Positions 9,078 through 18,281 of a stretch of 64,000 nucleotides of DNA are shown here, piece after piece; position 1 is the stretch's first letter, and each line of letters opens with the position of its first letter. The position numbers and the translations under genes were made by a program. The stretch comes from Selenomonadales bacterium 4137-cl (lineage in GTDB: Bacteria > Bacillota > Negativicutes > Sporomusales > UBA7701): positions 4,240,001-4,304,000 of the forward strand of contig JAUOZS010000001.1 in the NCBI GenBank assembly GCA_032334055.1. Direction: 5' to 3'. The notes beneath the pieces were generated by a model. It worked only from the letters and a program-made list of their open reading frames with translations. It was not told the DNA's origin and made no database searches.

Positions 9078-10364
9078 ATGCACGCAATAGGCGTAATCCT
9101 GTTGTCTTTATCCTTATTATCAGTGGGGCTTTACCAAAGGAATGCAAGAAACGACTGGTTATCGCCGAGTCGATTTTGGGCGCTAGTCTGTTTTATCATG
9201 GTGAGTATCCCCTTATTATTTATTTCTTTTTCAAAAGTATCCGTGCTGGCCATTGCCTGGATACTTTTGAGTGCCACTTGCATATACAGCGGAGCCGCCA
9301 CTGCGCGTTATAGTGGCAATAATTGCCAAAAAATAACACCAGAAGATTGCCGCTTTCCCGGACTGGGAGTACTGATAATATTTGGTAGCTCGGTGGGACT
9401 CGGAGCGCTATTTGTTCAATTCCACATGTTGGGGCACAGTCCGATTGAGGTGTTTTTTACAGCAAAGATTTTTACTATTATGCAAGAAATACAACCGCTG
9501 CATATCCAGAATAAAATACCGTCCATTGTTTCAGGTATGACTGGGGGAGTATATTTAGCGGCGATGCTCGGCGGATTTTATTATGTCGCCTACGAGAAAA
9601 CATCGCTTCGATATCTGGCTTTTTTGCCCTTCGTTCCTGCAATATCGATAGCTTATTGTGTAACTACTAAACTCTCCTTCCTATTTCCCGTGCTTTTCTG
9701 GGTCGGATCATATTTAGCTGCTAAGGTATATTTCCGGCGCGTAATTACAACGAAGACGTTGCTCTGGTTTATGGCCGTCTGTGTGGGTATTTGCCTTTTG
9801 CTTGCCCTGCTAATTCTCGCCAGATGGAAATCTTGGTCCCCGGCTGCCAGCGGAATCCCTTTTGACGGTCTGATTGGCTTTCGAAATTATACGCTTACCT
9901 TGGTTATCGGACATATAGTAGCTTTTTCGCACTGGTTCCCGACCTACATACAAAGCATTTCAGAGGGGTATGGGTGGGGACGGTATACGTTTGCTGGCAT
10001 TTTCAATTTTCTCGGTTATTCGGTTCGAACGCCTGCAGAATCTGTTGTTCTTTTTCCTGGCCCCTATAATTTATCGAACGTTTACACCGTTTTCCGGCCT
10101 TTGATACTCGATTTTGGACTATTTGGGTCATTGCTCGTATTTTATCTTGCCGGCTTTCTCGGAGAATATTCATATAGTCGCCTAAAAATGGGCCAATTGC
10201 GATGGATGCCGGTGTTATCAATTTTTTACTGGGTCACGATGTGGAACTTCAATTCGAGTATTTTTAACTACAATTCGATATTACTGGCTTCTTTTATCTT
10301 CTTCGGCTACTTCTATACACTGCCTTATATTAAAAAGAGTCTGCCTATTAAGGAGAAGCGATGA
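9078..10364 (+). CDS. wzy: Wzy-like O-antigen/oligosaccharide repeat unit polymerase
   Basis: A polytopic inner-membrane protein of about 428 residues with roughly ten or more hydrophobic segments, starting with HAIGVILLSLSLLSVGLY. A longer soluble loop lies near residues 290-350 and includes the conserved-looking SVVLFPGPYNLSNVY. Size, topology and a position among glycosyltransferases and a flippase identify it as the likely polymerase of the Wzx/Wzy pathway. Wzy proteins share little sequence, so this is mostly inference from topology and context. The start is uncertain: an upstream TTG would overlap the previous gene by 38 bases, and the chosen ATG has only a weak ribosome site. It overlaps the next gene by four bases. 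Confidence 0.7.
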   Translation: MHAIGVILLSLSLLSVGLYQRNARNDWLSPSRFWALVCFIMVSIPLLFISFSKVSVLAIAWILLSATCIYSGAATARYSGNNCQKITPEDCRFPGLGVLIIFGSSVGLGALFVQFHMLGHSPIEVFFTAKIFTIMQEIQPLHIQNKIPSIVSGMTGGVYLAAMLGGFYYVAYEKTSLRYLAFLPFVPAISIAYCVTTKLSFLFPVLFWVGSYLAAKVYFRRVITTKTLLWFMAVCVGICLLLALLILARWKSWSPAASGIPFDGLIGFRNYTLTLVIGHIVAFSHWFPTYIQSISEGYGWGRYTFAGIFNFLGYSVRTPAESVVLFPGPYNLSNVYTVFRPLILDFGLFGSLLVFYLAGFLGEYSYSRLKMGQLRWMPVLSIFYWVTMWNFNSSIFNYNSILLASFIFFGYFYTLPYIKKSLPIKEKR

Positions 10365-11620
10365 AAATCTGGATAGTCACAATCGGCGAGCCACTGCCGA
10401 CAGATGCGGGCAAGCAACGGCTACACCGTTCCGGCCAGGTTGCTAAAATCCTGTCAAGCCGCGGCCATGATGTCACATGGTGGACGTCATCCTTTGACCA
10501 TGCCTTAAAACGCGACAGAACTTTAAAAGACGAGGTCGTTACGATAAACGACAACCTGCGTATTTACATGCTTTATGCTCCCGGCTACCGCAAGAATGTA
10601 TCTCTAGCCAGAATCATCAATCACATTAAAATCGCGAAGAAATTCCGCAAGTTGTCCCGAAATGAGGACCGTCCCGATATAATCTTGACCTCACTACCTT
10701 CAATTGCCTTATCGGCCGCCGCCACCGAGTTTGGACGCGAAAATTCGGTGCCAGTGGTTGTCGATATCCGCGATTTATGGCCGGATATTTTTCTCGACCT
10801 GTTTCCGGTTTATTTGAAAGGAATGGCGAAAATCGCCCTTTTTCCGGCTTTTCTACTGGCGGAAAAGGCGTGTCGAGAAGCGACCGCCCTTTCGGGATGT
10901 ACCGCCCCGTTTGTTGAATGGGGCTTAAAAAAAGCCAGACGGGCGCTAGGACAGTATGACAAAGAATTCTTCATGGGCTATTCCAGTCAGGTACCAAATG
11001 AGCAAGAAATCGAACAAGCAAAAGAATACTGGCGGGAATTCGGTATTGAAGAAAGCCGGCAAGAATTTATTGTATGCTTCTTTGGAAATATGGGTCGTTA
11101 TTTCGACTTTGAGACTGTGATTCGGGCGGCAAGACAATGTAAAAGCAAGGGCATGTCTCTTCGCTTTGTTCTATGTGGGAGTGGCGAGAAGCTTGCCTCA
11201 TACAAAGAACTAGCTAAGGATTGCGACAATATTCTTTTCCCGGGCTGGGTCAATTCAGCTAAAATATGGTATTTGCTTCGGATCTCATCCGCAGGCTTGG
11301 CACCCTACGTAAACATAGACAATTTCACCCTCAATTTGCCAAATAAACCTGCGGAATACTTTTCGGCTTCCGTCCCCATCCTGACGAGCCTGCAAGGGAT
11401 CCTAAGCAATCTACTGGCGGAGACCGAAACCGGGTTTACTTACCAGGATGGTGATCCCACCGACTTGGTAGACAAGCTGATGGATTTATATAATAACCCA
11501 GGCAAGCGACAAATAATGGCTGTCAACGCAGGCAAACTATACAACGAACAGTTTAATGCCGATGTTGTTTACAGTAATTTCGCTCACCACCTGGAGATTA
11601 TCGGCCAAAAGAAGATCTAA
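10361..11620 (+). CDS. Glycosyltransferase family 4, WbuB-like (paralogue 2)
   Basis: A 419-residue GT4 enzyme, paralogue of the gene at 7763-9031. It starts MKIWIVTIGEPLPTDAGKQR and shares TWWTSSFDHALKR, VVDIRDLWPDIF and LPNKPAEYFSASVPI with that gene. The GAGAAGCG site lies inside the end of wzy and the start overlaps its stop, so translation is probably coupled. The two paralogues have diverged a great deal in the acceptor half, so they probably add different residues or linkages in the same repeat unit. Confidence 0.85.
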   Translation: MKIWIVTIGEPLPTDAGKQRLHRSGQVAKILSSRGHDVTWWTSSFDHALKRDRTLKDEVVTINDNLRIYMLYAPGYRKNVSLARIINHIKIAKKFRKLSRNEDRPDIILTSLPSIALSAAATEFGRENSVPVVVDIRDLWPDIFLDLFPVYLKGMAKIALFPAFLLAEKACREATALSGCTAPFVEWGLKKARRALGQYDKEFFMGYSSQVPNEQEIEQAKEYWREFGIEESRQEFIVCFFGNMGRYFDFETVIRAARQCKSKGMSLRFVLCGSGEKLASYKELAKDCDNILFPGWVNSAKIWYLLRISSAGLAPYVNIDNFTLNLPNKPAEYFSASVPILTSLQGILSNLLAETETGFTYQDGDPTDLVDKLMDLYNNPGKRQIMAVNAGKLYNEQFNADVVYSNFAHHLEIIGQKKI

Positions 11621-11662
11621 TAAAAAATATCGCAAGCTGCATACAAATGCGAGGGGAACAAA

Positions 11663-12685
11663 TTGCATCAGCCAGAAAAATTCCTTATCATCCATACGTT
11701 TGGCTTGGGAGACATGATAATGGCTACTCCGGCGCTGGAGTTGCTCTTCAAGCATTTCCCTTCAGCAAAGTTCGACTACTTCATAGGATATCGGCCGGTT
11801 GCCGAAATTGTGCGGAGCTATCCGCAGACAAGACATATCTATTTAAAACGTGGTGGGTTTGAGACCGTAAGGCAAATCTACGAACTAAGGAAAAATCGAT
11901 ACGACTATGTTTTGATCACAAGTGGGCACAGCTCCTGGAAAAGCTGCCTGTTCGCTAACTTGCTGAAGACCGGCTGTACTATTGGAGATTATGAGGGGAA
12001 TATAAGCTTTTTTGATAAAGCGACGAAAAGAAGCAGGAATAGCCATCGGATGACTTGCAACCTTCTTATGGTAAAAAATGCGTTCGGAATTAATGAAACC
12101 ACACCCGCGCAGCCGAAGGTAACCATTTCAAGCCCCCAGAATGATGCCATTATCAAAGAAATAGTCGGAACAGGCAAAACTGTCATCGGTATTCACTGCG
12201 GTTCAAGAGAAACCCAATCGTACAAAAGGTGGCCAACCGAGCACTTCCGGCAACTGCTGGCGCTAATACACCAAAACAACGCTGACGCCTTTTTTCTGAT
12301 TTTCGCCACTGGCACAGAACAACAAGAGGCGCGAGTGATTACCAATCAGTCTACTCATTGCAGCCTAATTCTGGACAAGCCTCTTAGCATTGTAATGGGA
12401 CTCATTCAGCGCTGCCGACTAATGATTGCCAACGACTCCGGAATCGGGCATCTGGCAGCGGCTGTCGGCACGCCAACTCTCAGCATCTTCGGACCGAGCG
12501 ACCCGGGGAAATGCGCTCCTGTCGGCGCCCACTGCCGGCACATCAGAGCAGAAGGTTTTTGCAAACCGTGCATTGACGGCACGGTACCATCGAAATGCGG
12601 GGAAACTGCCGAGTGCATGGCGGTTCTCAAACCTGAGACCGTTTATAAGCTTGTTGCCGGATTACTAGAAGAGACGGGTCACTAA
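11663..12685 (+). CDS. Glycosyltransferase family 9 (ADP-heptose:LPS heptosyltransferase-like)
   Basis: GT9 enzymes transfer heptose or related sugars to lipopolysaccharide core. This 340-residue protein has the N-terminal block FLIIHTFGLGDMIMATPAL and the donor-binding block NDSGIGHLAAAVGTPTLSIF near residues 254-273, then FGPSDP. It starts at TTG, supported by GAGGGG eight bases upstream; no better ATG is in frame. The C-terminus carries several Cys residues (FCKPC, SKCGE, ECM), as in many GT9 proteins. Its presence supports an LPS-like glycan and thus an outer membrane. Confidence 0.85.
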   Translation: MHQPEKFLIIHTFGLGDMIMATPALELLFKHFPSAKFDYFIGYRPVAEIVRSYPQTRHIYLKRGGFETVRQIYELRKNRYDYVLITSGHSSWKSCLFANLLKTGCTIGDYEGNISFFDKATKRSRNSHRMTCNLLMVKNAFGINETTPAQPKVTISSPQNDAIIKEIVGTGKTVIGIHCGSRETQSYKRWPTEHFRQLLALIHQNNADAFFLIFATGTEQQEARVITNQSTHCSLILDKPLSIVMGLIQRCRLMIANDSGIGHLAAAVGTPTLSIFGPSDPGKCAPVGAHCRHIRAEGFCKPCIDGTVPSKCGETAECMAVLKPETVYKLVAGLLEETGH

Positions 12686-12686
12686 A

Positions 12687-13928
12687 ATGTTTCGCAACTT
12701 ATATTCGCATACATTTATAACCACACTATGCATTTTCGCCCTGGGCGCGGCTTCCCTCAAAATCGCCGCCGACTTTTTCGGCAGTGTCGGCTTCGGCGAA
12801 TACCAGATTGCTCGTCGCGGGATAGCGTTAGTAACTTACCCGCTGCTAATGGGACTCGGCATAAGCTTGCCGCGTTTTATTGCCGGGAATCAGGAAAGTG
12901 GACAAACGGAAAAGAGCGCCTATTTGCTATCCGGGCTGCTGATTATAATCGTAAACCTTGGTTTTTGCGGGTTGCTCGTTTTTCTGTTCCCGCAGGAAAT
13001 AAGTCACCTGCTTTTTGGGAATAGCAAATATCAAGGGTTTGTTATGCCTATATACGCCGCAGTATTCGGTCTTTGTTTCTATACCCTGGTATATTCGCAC
13101 CTGCGCGGTAGCCTTAAAATACGGGAAGCGAACCTGTTTCAACTTTTTAGTATTGGTCTGGTGCCGATGGGGGCGATTGCTGCCAACGGAAACAGCCCGG
13201 CGCAAAGCATCCTTTACACAGGCCTTATCTGGTTTGTCTTGGCCACCTTATACCTCGTATTTATTCTTTTTATAAAAGAGGGAATCCCTAAACGCAGGTT
13301 AGAACTTTTTCCACAGATGAAAAAACTGATTTTCTTCGGCCTCCCGCGGATTCCAGGAGAGTTTGCCCTCTTTGGCCTATTTTCTGTTCCGGTGATCAGT
13401 ATCGCCCATATCACCGGTGTTGAAACAGCAGGCTATTTTGCGTTAGGTTTTTCTTTTTTGCAGTTGATTTGCGGTTTCTTCGACTACGTAGGTGTCATTT
13501 TGTTGCCGTTAATCAGTAAGATGAACGCCGAAAAGCGCTTTCCCGAAATAGCCTCTCTTGTGAGAAAGACCCTTGGCCTATCGATGTTGGGCAGCCTAAT
13601 ACTGGTTTCGGGTTTGTTTTTTTTAATGAAGAACATTCTCGGAACCTTCTTCGGCAACGATTTTCTGGCGGCGACGGGAATCATAAAATGGATTATCAGC
13701 GGTGCCTTCCCCTATCTTATTTACGCCATACTCCGCAATCCCCTCGACGCCATGGTAAGTTTTCCGCACAACTCCCTTAATCTTTCGATTGCACTGGGCG
13801 TCATTCTTGGCGCGCTTTTTTTCGCAAATAGTATCACGGGGTGTATCATTGCCGTTTTAAGCGGATTATCATTACTCGGACTATTGACGTTTATGTCTTG
13901 GCGTAGGTGCATTAACACCAACAGATAA
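12687..13928 (+). CDS. wzx: Wzx-like polysaccharide flippase (MOP superfamily)
   Basis: A 413-residue membrane protein with about twelve hydrophobic segments. It fits the Wzx/MATE-type exporters that flip undecaprenyl-linked repeat units to the periplasm. The N-terminus has the usual FGSVGFGEYQIARRG loop after the first helix and IALVTYPLLMGLGISLPRFIA, typical of polysaccharide flippases. It starts one base after the GT9 stop and ends the A/T-rich operon, just before a putative terminator. With the Wzy-like protein it defines a Wzx/Wzy-type pathway. Confidence 0.8.
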   Translation: MFRNLYSHTFITTLCIFALGAASLKIAADFFGSVGFGEYQIARRGIALVTYPLLMGLGISLPRFIAGNQESGQTEKSAYLLSGLLIIIVNLGFCGLLVFLFPQEISHLLFGNSKYQGFVMPIYAAVFGLCFYTLVYSHLRGSLKIREANLFQLFSIGLVPMGAIAANGNSPAQSILYTGLIWFVLATLYLVFILFIKEGIPKRRLELFPQMKKLIFFGLPRIPGEFALFGLFSVPVISIAHITGVETAGYFALGFSFLQLICGFFDYVGVILLPLISKMNAEKRFPEIASLVRKTLGLSMLGSLILVSGLFFLMKNILGTFFGNDFLAATGIIKWIISGAFPYLIYAILRNPLDAMVSFPHNSLNLSIALGVILGALFFANSITGCIIAVLSGLSLLGLLTFMSWRRCINTNR

Positions 13929-14005
13929 AAATGCTAACAGCCCGAACAGGCCTCAATCCCGAAGGAGGCGGCCCGCTGGATAATTAAAGCATTTGGCATT
14001 TTTTT
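13929..14005 (+). terminator. Putative terminator after the flippase gene
   Basis: A nested imperfect stem closes with AAATGCT and AGCATTT, has GCCTC/GAGGC and CAGC/GCTG inside, and is followed by seven T. It begins within a base of the flippase stop. The stem has internal loops, so strength is uncertain. Its distal arm and T run overlap the -35 region of the next promoter. Confidence 0.5.
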
Positions 14006-14021
14006 GAGCGTCTATTATAAT
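13993..14021 (+). promoter_or_regulatory. Sigma-A type promoter for the sugar transferase operon
   Basis: TTGGCA, a 17-base spacer and a perfect TATAAT. It lies 167 bases upstream of the sugar transferase start and just at the point where base composition changes from A/T-rich to G/C-rich, so it likely starts the 14.2-19.3 kb operon. Confidence 0.75.
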
Positions 14022-14187
14022 AAATGTAGTTATGCAAAAAGTGACAAGCCTAGGCAAAATTCGGATCCGCCGTCCCCGGCGCCGCAGGGCGAAGAACTGT
14101 GCCTTCGTTAATCATACGCCTATTGGTCCGGCAGGCTGGGGAGACCACATACTCCAGCATGTTACATAAATATTGACAGGGGGACTT

Positions 14188-14823
14188 ATGCTCAAACGCC
14201 TCTTCGACCTCGTATGCTCATCAATCGGCCTTATTCTTCTTTCTCCAATCCTCATCGCCCTCTCTGTAGCGATCAAACTCGACTCTCCCGGACCTGTATT
14301 CTACCGGGGCGTGCGAGTAGGGCGCTACGGAAAACCGTTCCGTATCTTCAAATTCCGCAGCATGGTACCAAACGCCGACAAAATCGGTGCCGACTCCACC
14401 AGCGGCAGCGACATGCGGGTAACCAAAATCGGCCACATTATCCGCAAATTCAAGTTCGACGAATTCTCCCAGCTTATTAACGTCTTCCTTGGCGACATGA
14501 GCATTGTCGGGCCGCGGCCGGAAGTCCAGAAATTTGTCGACATGTACACCGAAGAAGAAAAAGCCATCCTGACACTACGCCCGGGCATCACCGACTGGTC
14601 TTCGATAAAATTCCACAACGAGGGCGACATCATCGAAGCCTCGGGCATAAAAGACGCCGACGAGGCCTATGCCAAATTGATCAGGCCAACGAAGCTCAAG
14701 CTGCAGCTGAAGTACGTGCGGGAACACAATCTCTGGGTAGACATCAAAATCATCGTCTGCACCATCCTGACGCTCTTCTCCACTCGAACCGGTGGCGGGG
14801 TGGTAGGAGTCCCGGAAATATGA
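14188..14823 (+). CDS. Undecaprenyl-phosphate sugar phosphotransferase (initiating transferase)
   Basis: A 211-residue monotopic phosphoglycosyltransferase of the short PglC/WcaJ-C-terminal type. It moves a sugar-1-phosphate to undecaprenyl phosphate and starts glycan assembly. One re-entrant membrane helix is visible (LFDLVCSSIGLILLSPILI), followed by DSPGPVFYRGVRVGR, FKFRSM and the catalytic-type KFDEFSQLINVFLGDMS and VGPRPE. I start at the ATG preceded by AGGGGG; a TTG upstream adds five residues. It heads an operon with aminotransferases, so the first sugar may be an amino sugar, which is inference. Confidence 0.9.
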   Translation: MLKRLFDLVCSSIGLILLSPILIALSVAIKLDSPGPVFYRGVRVGRYGKPFRIFKFRSMVPNADKIGADSTSGSDMRVTKIGHIIRKFKFDEFSQLINVFLGDMSIVGPRPEVQKFVDMYTEEEKAILTLRPGITDWSSIKFHNEGDIIEASGIKDADEAYAKLIRPTKLKLQLKYVREHNLWVDIKIIVCTILTLFSTRTGGGVVGVPEI

Positions 14824-14872
14824 ATCTCAGCTCATACGCCACACAAAAACGATACAAAGGGGAATTATTTTA

Positions 14873-15979
14873 ATGATTAACAAAGTCCGTTTCGTAAACC
14901 CGGTCAGAAACTACCACATGATCAAAGACGAAATCGACGCCGCTTTCTTCGATGTCATGGAAAAAGGCGAATACATCGACCGTTCCCACCTCAAGCAATT
15001 CGAAGAAAACCTGGCGAAATTCGTCGGCACAAAATACGCCGTCGGTCTCAACAGCGGCTACGACTCCCTACATATGTCCCTCAGGGCCGCCGGCATCGGT
15101 GCTGGCGATGAAGTCATCGTTCCCGCCCACACCTTTGTCGCCTCCTGTTCCGCCATCGTCAACGTCGGCGCCACCCCGGTGCTCGTCGACGTCACCAAAG
15201 ACTTCAACATCGACTGCGATAAAATCGAAGAAGTCATCACCGAAAAAACCAAAGGCATCATGCCCGTTCACCTCAGCGGCTGGATGGCTGACATGCCGCG
15301 CATCATGGACATCGCCGCCAAATATAACCTCGTCGTCGTCGAAGACGCATGCCAAAGTCTTGGCGCCAGCATCAACGGCAAAATGGCCGGCGCCTGGGGC
15401 CTCACCGGCTGCTGGAGCTTCTACCCCTTCAAAATTCTCGGCGGTTACGGCGACGGCGGCGCCATCACCACCAACGATCCCGAAGTGGCAGCTTTCGCCC
15501 GTCGGATGCGCTACAACGGCGAAGACCGCGAAACCGGCGAATACTTCGGTCACGGTTTCACCTGCCTCCTGGACAACCTCCAGGCAGCCTTCCTCGACGT
15601 CAAGCTCCGCCATCTGCCTGAAGGCATCAAAAGAAGAAAACAAGTCGCCGCGCGCTACAAGGAAGCGCTCAGCGACCTCCCGGACCTGCTGCTGCCCCAC
15701 TACGATAAACCCGGCTTCGACCACGTCTACCAAAATTATACCCTCAGGTCCAAACAGGGCAGCGAATTTTCCGACTACCTCAAAAAGAACGGCGTCGAAG
15801 TCCTGACCCAGTTCCGCAAGCCCTATTATAAGCATGAGGGCCTCAAGCTCGTCGACCGCGGCTTCCCCGAAACCGAAGCATTAAGCCGCGAAGTATGCTC
15901 TTTGCCCATGAACGTCGAAACCAACGACGAAGAGATCGAATACGTCATCAAAGTCGTCCGGTCCTTCTACGGGAAATAA
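14873..15979 (+). CDS. DegT/DnrJ/EryC1-type sugar aminotransferase
   Basis: PLP-dependent transaminase of keto-nucleotide sugars (fold type I), 368 residues. The Schiff-base lysine is Lys187 in FYPFKILGGYGDGG. VEDACQSLGA holds the Asp that contacts the PLP nitrogen, and VPAHTFVAS is the usual cofactor block. It lies 49 bases after the sugar transferase with AAAGGGGA upstream. It probably puts an amino group on a 3- or 4-keto sugar, though the substrate cannot be read. No nucleotide-sugar dehydratase is next to it, so its keto substrate must be made elsewhere (gmd at the window edge is one option). Confidence 0.88.
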   Translation: MINKVRFVNPVRNYHMIKDEIDAAFFDVMEKGEYIDRSHLKQFEENLAKFVGTKYAVGLNSGYDSLHMSLRAAGIGAGDEVIVPAHTFVASCSAIVNVGATPVLVDVTKDFNIDCDKIEEVITEKTKGIMPVHLSGWMADMPRIMDIAAKYNLVVVEDACQSLGASINGKMAGAWGLTGCWSFYPFKILGGYGDGGAITTNDPEVAAFARRMRYNGEDRETGEYFGHGFTCLLDNLQAAFLDVKLRHLPEGIKRRKQVAARYKEALSDLPDLLLPHYDKPGFDHVYQNYTLRSKQGSEFSDYLKKNGVEVLTQFRKPYYKHEGLKLVDRGFPETEALSREVCSLPMNVETNDEEIEYVIKVVRSFYGK

Positions 15980-16037
15980 CATAACCGTTCAGGCCGGATT
16001 AAAAAAGTTCTATGCTTATAAGCGGTAGGGAGGAACC

Positions 16038-17207
16038 ATGAAACAGCTTTCGAGAATAACCGAAACCTTCTCGGAGTCCGTCATCCGGGAAATGACCAGG
16101 ATATGCGACGCTGCCGGCGGCTACAACCTCTCCCAGGGCTTCCCTGACTTCGAAAGCCCCCAGGCCATAAAAGACGCCGCAATCGCCGCCATAACCGGCG
16201 GCCTCAACCAGTACCCCGTCACCTTCGGCGAACCCGAGCTGCGCGAGGCCATCAGCAAAAAAGTCCTCGCCTACAACGGCATAAAATGCGACCCCGTCAC
16301 CGACATCACCGTCACCTGCGGGGCCACCGAGGCGATGATCGCCACTCTCAAGGCAATCATCAACCCCGGCGACGAAATCATTGTTTTCGAGCCCTTCTAC
16401 GAGAATTACGGGCCGGACGGCATCCTCTCCGGGGCCACCCCCCGTTACGTTACCCTTTACCCGCCCGCGTGGACCTACCGGCCGGAGGAACTGGCCGCCG
16501 CCTTCAACGAAAAAACCAAGGCAATCGTAATCAACACCCCCAACAACCCAACCGGCAAAGTCTTCACCCGCGCCGAGCTCCAGGAAATCGCCGACCTATG
16601 CCTGAAATGGGACGCCTACGCCGTCACCGACGAAATCTACGAACACATTCTCTACGACGGCGCCGAGCACGTCTCGCTTGCCGCCCTGCCCGGCATGGCC
16701 GACCGCACTGTCACCATCAACTCCATCTCTAAAACCTACTCCGTCACCGGCTGGCGGGTCGGCTGGGCGATCGCCGAAAAGACGATCACCCAACGCATCC
16801 GCAAAGTCCACGACTTCCTCACCGTCGGCGCGCCCACCCCGTTCCAGCACGCCGCCGCCGCCGCGCTCACCTTCCCGCCCGAATACTACGCCGGCCTGCA
16901 AAGCCATTACGCTGAGGCGCGCCAGTACCTTTACGACGTCCTCGTCCAGGCCGGCTTCGAATGCGCACCCCCCAAAGGCGCCTACTACATCCTCGCCGGC
17001 ATCGGCGACCTCAAGAAGAAACTTGGTGCCGAAGACGACTTTGCCTTCAGCCGCAAGCTCATCGAAGTCGCCGGCGTCGCCACCGTACCAGGGTCGTCCT
17101 TCTACTCCGACCGCAGCAAAGGCATAAACCAGGTCCGCTTCTGCTATTGCAAGAAGTGGGAAACCCTCCACGCCGTTGCCGACTCCATGAAGAAACTCGC
17201 CAAGTGA
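16038..17207 (+). CDS. Class I/II PLP-dependent aminotransferase
   Basis: A 389-residue aspartate-aminotransferase-fold enzyme. It has LSQGFPDFESP and PVTFGEPELREAI at the N-terminus, the VINTPNNPTGKVF block, TDEIYEH with the PLP-nitrogen Asp, the lysine Lys232 in SISKTYSVTGWRVGW, and a C-terminal RFCYCK with the substrate-carboxylate Arg. A clear GGGAGGAACC site precedes the ATG. The family handles amino acids rather than nucleotide sugars (kynurenine/glutamine/aspartate transaminase type). Its place between a sugar transaminase and a ThDP E1 pair suggests it supplies or consumes a 2-oxo acid for that pair, which is inference. Confidence 0.85.
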   Translation: MKQLSRITETFSESVIREMTRICDAAGGYNLSQGFPDFESPQAIKDAAIAAITGGLNQYPVTFGEPELREAISKKVLAYNGIKCDPVTDITVTCGATEAMIATLKAIINPGDEIIVFEPFYENYGPDGILSGATPRYVTLYPPAWTYRPEELAAAFNEKTKAIVINTPNNPTGKVFTRAELQEIADLCLKWDAYAVTDEIYEHILYDGAEHVSLAALPGMADRTVTINSISKTYSVTGWRVGWAIAEKTITQRIRKVHDFLTVGAPTPFQHAAAAALTFPPEYYAGLQSHYAEARQYLYDVLVQAGFECAPPKGAYYILAGIGDLKKKLGAEDDFAFSRKLIEVAGVATVPGSSFYSDRSKGINQVRFCYCKKWETLHAVADSMKKLAK

Positions 17208-17252
17208 TGTCCGGAACTTGACGACAAAGATTATAATGATCGAGGTGGAGTA

Positions 17253-18281
17253 ATGTCCGGGTCAATAAATTGTCCCCCGCAACCTCCTCAATTCCGCAAT
17301 GACGACCTGCTGCCGGCCGAACTGAAAAAGCTTCTGGCTACGATGATGAGGATCCGTGTCTTCGAAGAAAGAATAGCCGACCTGGTGATCGAGAAGAAGA
17401 TAATTACTCCCTGCCATCTTTATACCGGTCAGGAAGCCGTCGCCACCGGCGTATGCCACGCCCTGAACAGCGACGACTATCTCTTTGGCACCCACCGCTC
17501 CCACGGCCACTATCTGGCCAAAGGAGGCGACCTCAAAGCCGCAATGGCGGAAATCTTCGGCCGGGCCACCGGCTGTTCCAAGGGCAGAGGCGGCTCGATG
17601 CACCTCGTCGCCCCCGAAGTCGGCATAATGGGCACCTCGTCCATCGTCTCCGGCAGCATGTCCATCTCGGTCGGCACGGCGCTAGCCGAATCAATTCGCG
17701 GCTCACAGCGGATAACCGTCGTTTTTCACGGCGACGGCGTCCCGGAGGAAGGCAGTTGGCACGAATCAGCCAACCTGGCGGCCGTCAAACGCCTGCCGAT
17801 TATCTTCGTCTGCGAAAACAACCTCTACTGCACCCACATGTCGCTGGAGAAGCGCCGCGTGCACGACAACATCCCGGAAATGGCGAAAGCTCACGGGTTC
17901 AAAACACTGTCCGCCGACGGTAATAATGTCCTCGAAGTCCTCGCTGCCGCCCGGCAAGCCGTACAGACCGCCCGGGCAGGCGAGGGCCCCACGCTCATCG
18001 AGTGCCGCACCTATCGCTGGCGAGGTCACGTCGGCCCCAACTACGACGTCGACCTCGGACTGCGCGACCAGCAGGAGATCGACGCCTGGAAAGATCGCTG
18101 CCCGATAAAGCATTTCGGAAATTTCCTGGTCGATGAAAAAATCATGACAAGGGCGGAAGTGGAAAAGGTCTGGCAGGAAGCGTGCGACGAAGTCGAGCAG
18201 GCTGTTGCTTACTCGCTCGCCAGCCCGTACCCTGACGCCGCCGAAGTCACCAAGAACGTTTACCGGGGGGCCGGCCAATGA
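17253..18281 (+). CDS. ThDP-dependent 2-oxoacid dehydrogenase E1 component, alpha subunit
   Basis: A 342-residue alpha subunit of a heterotetrameric E1. The ThDP-binding motif is GDG at 160-162 followed by the ENN near 188-190, with Mg ligands as expected. HRSHGH (81-86) is the phosphorylation-loop region and GRGGSMH (111-117) the conserved helix. It overlaps the beta gene by four bases. There is no E2 (lipoyl acyltransferase) or E3 nearby, and the pair sits in a glycan operon after two aminotransferases. It might decarboxylate a 2-oxo acid and pass a two-carbon unit to a sugar, or it may be an ordinary acetoin/pyruvate E1 inserted here. Confidence 0.85.
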   Translation: MSGSINCPPQPPQFRNDDLLPAELKKLLATMMRIRVFEERIADLVIEKKIITPCHLYTGQEAVATGVCHALNSDDYLFGTHRSHGHYLAKGGDLKAAMAEIFGRATGCSKGRGGSMHLVAPEVGIMGTSSIVSGSMSISVGTALAESIRGSQRITVVFHGDGVPEEGSWHESANLAAVKRLPIIFVCENNLYCTHMSLEKRRVHDNIPEMAKAHGFKTLSADGNNVLEVLAAARQAVQTARAGEGPTLIECRTYRWRGHVGPNYDVDLGLRDQQEIDAWKDRCPIKHFGNFLVDEKIMTRAEVEKVWQEACDEVEQAVAYSLASPYPDAAEVTKNVYRGAGQ

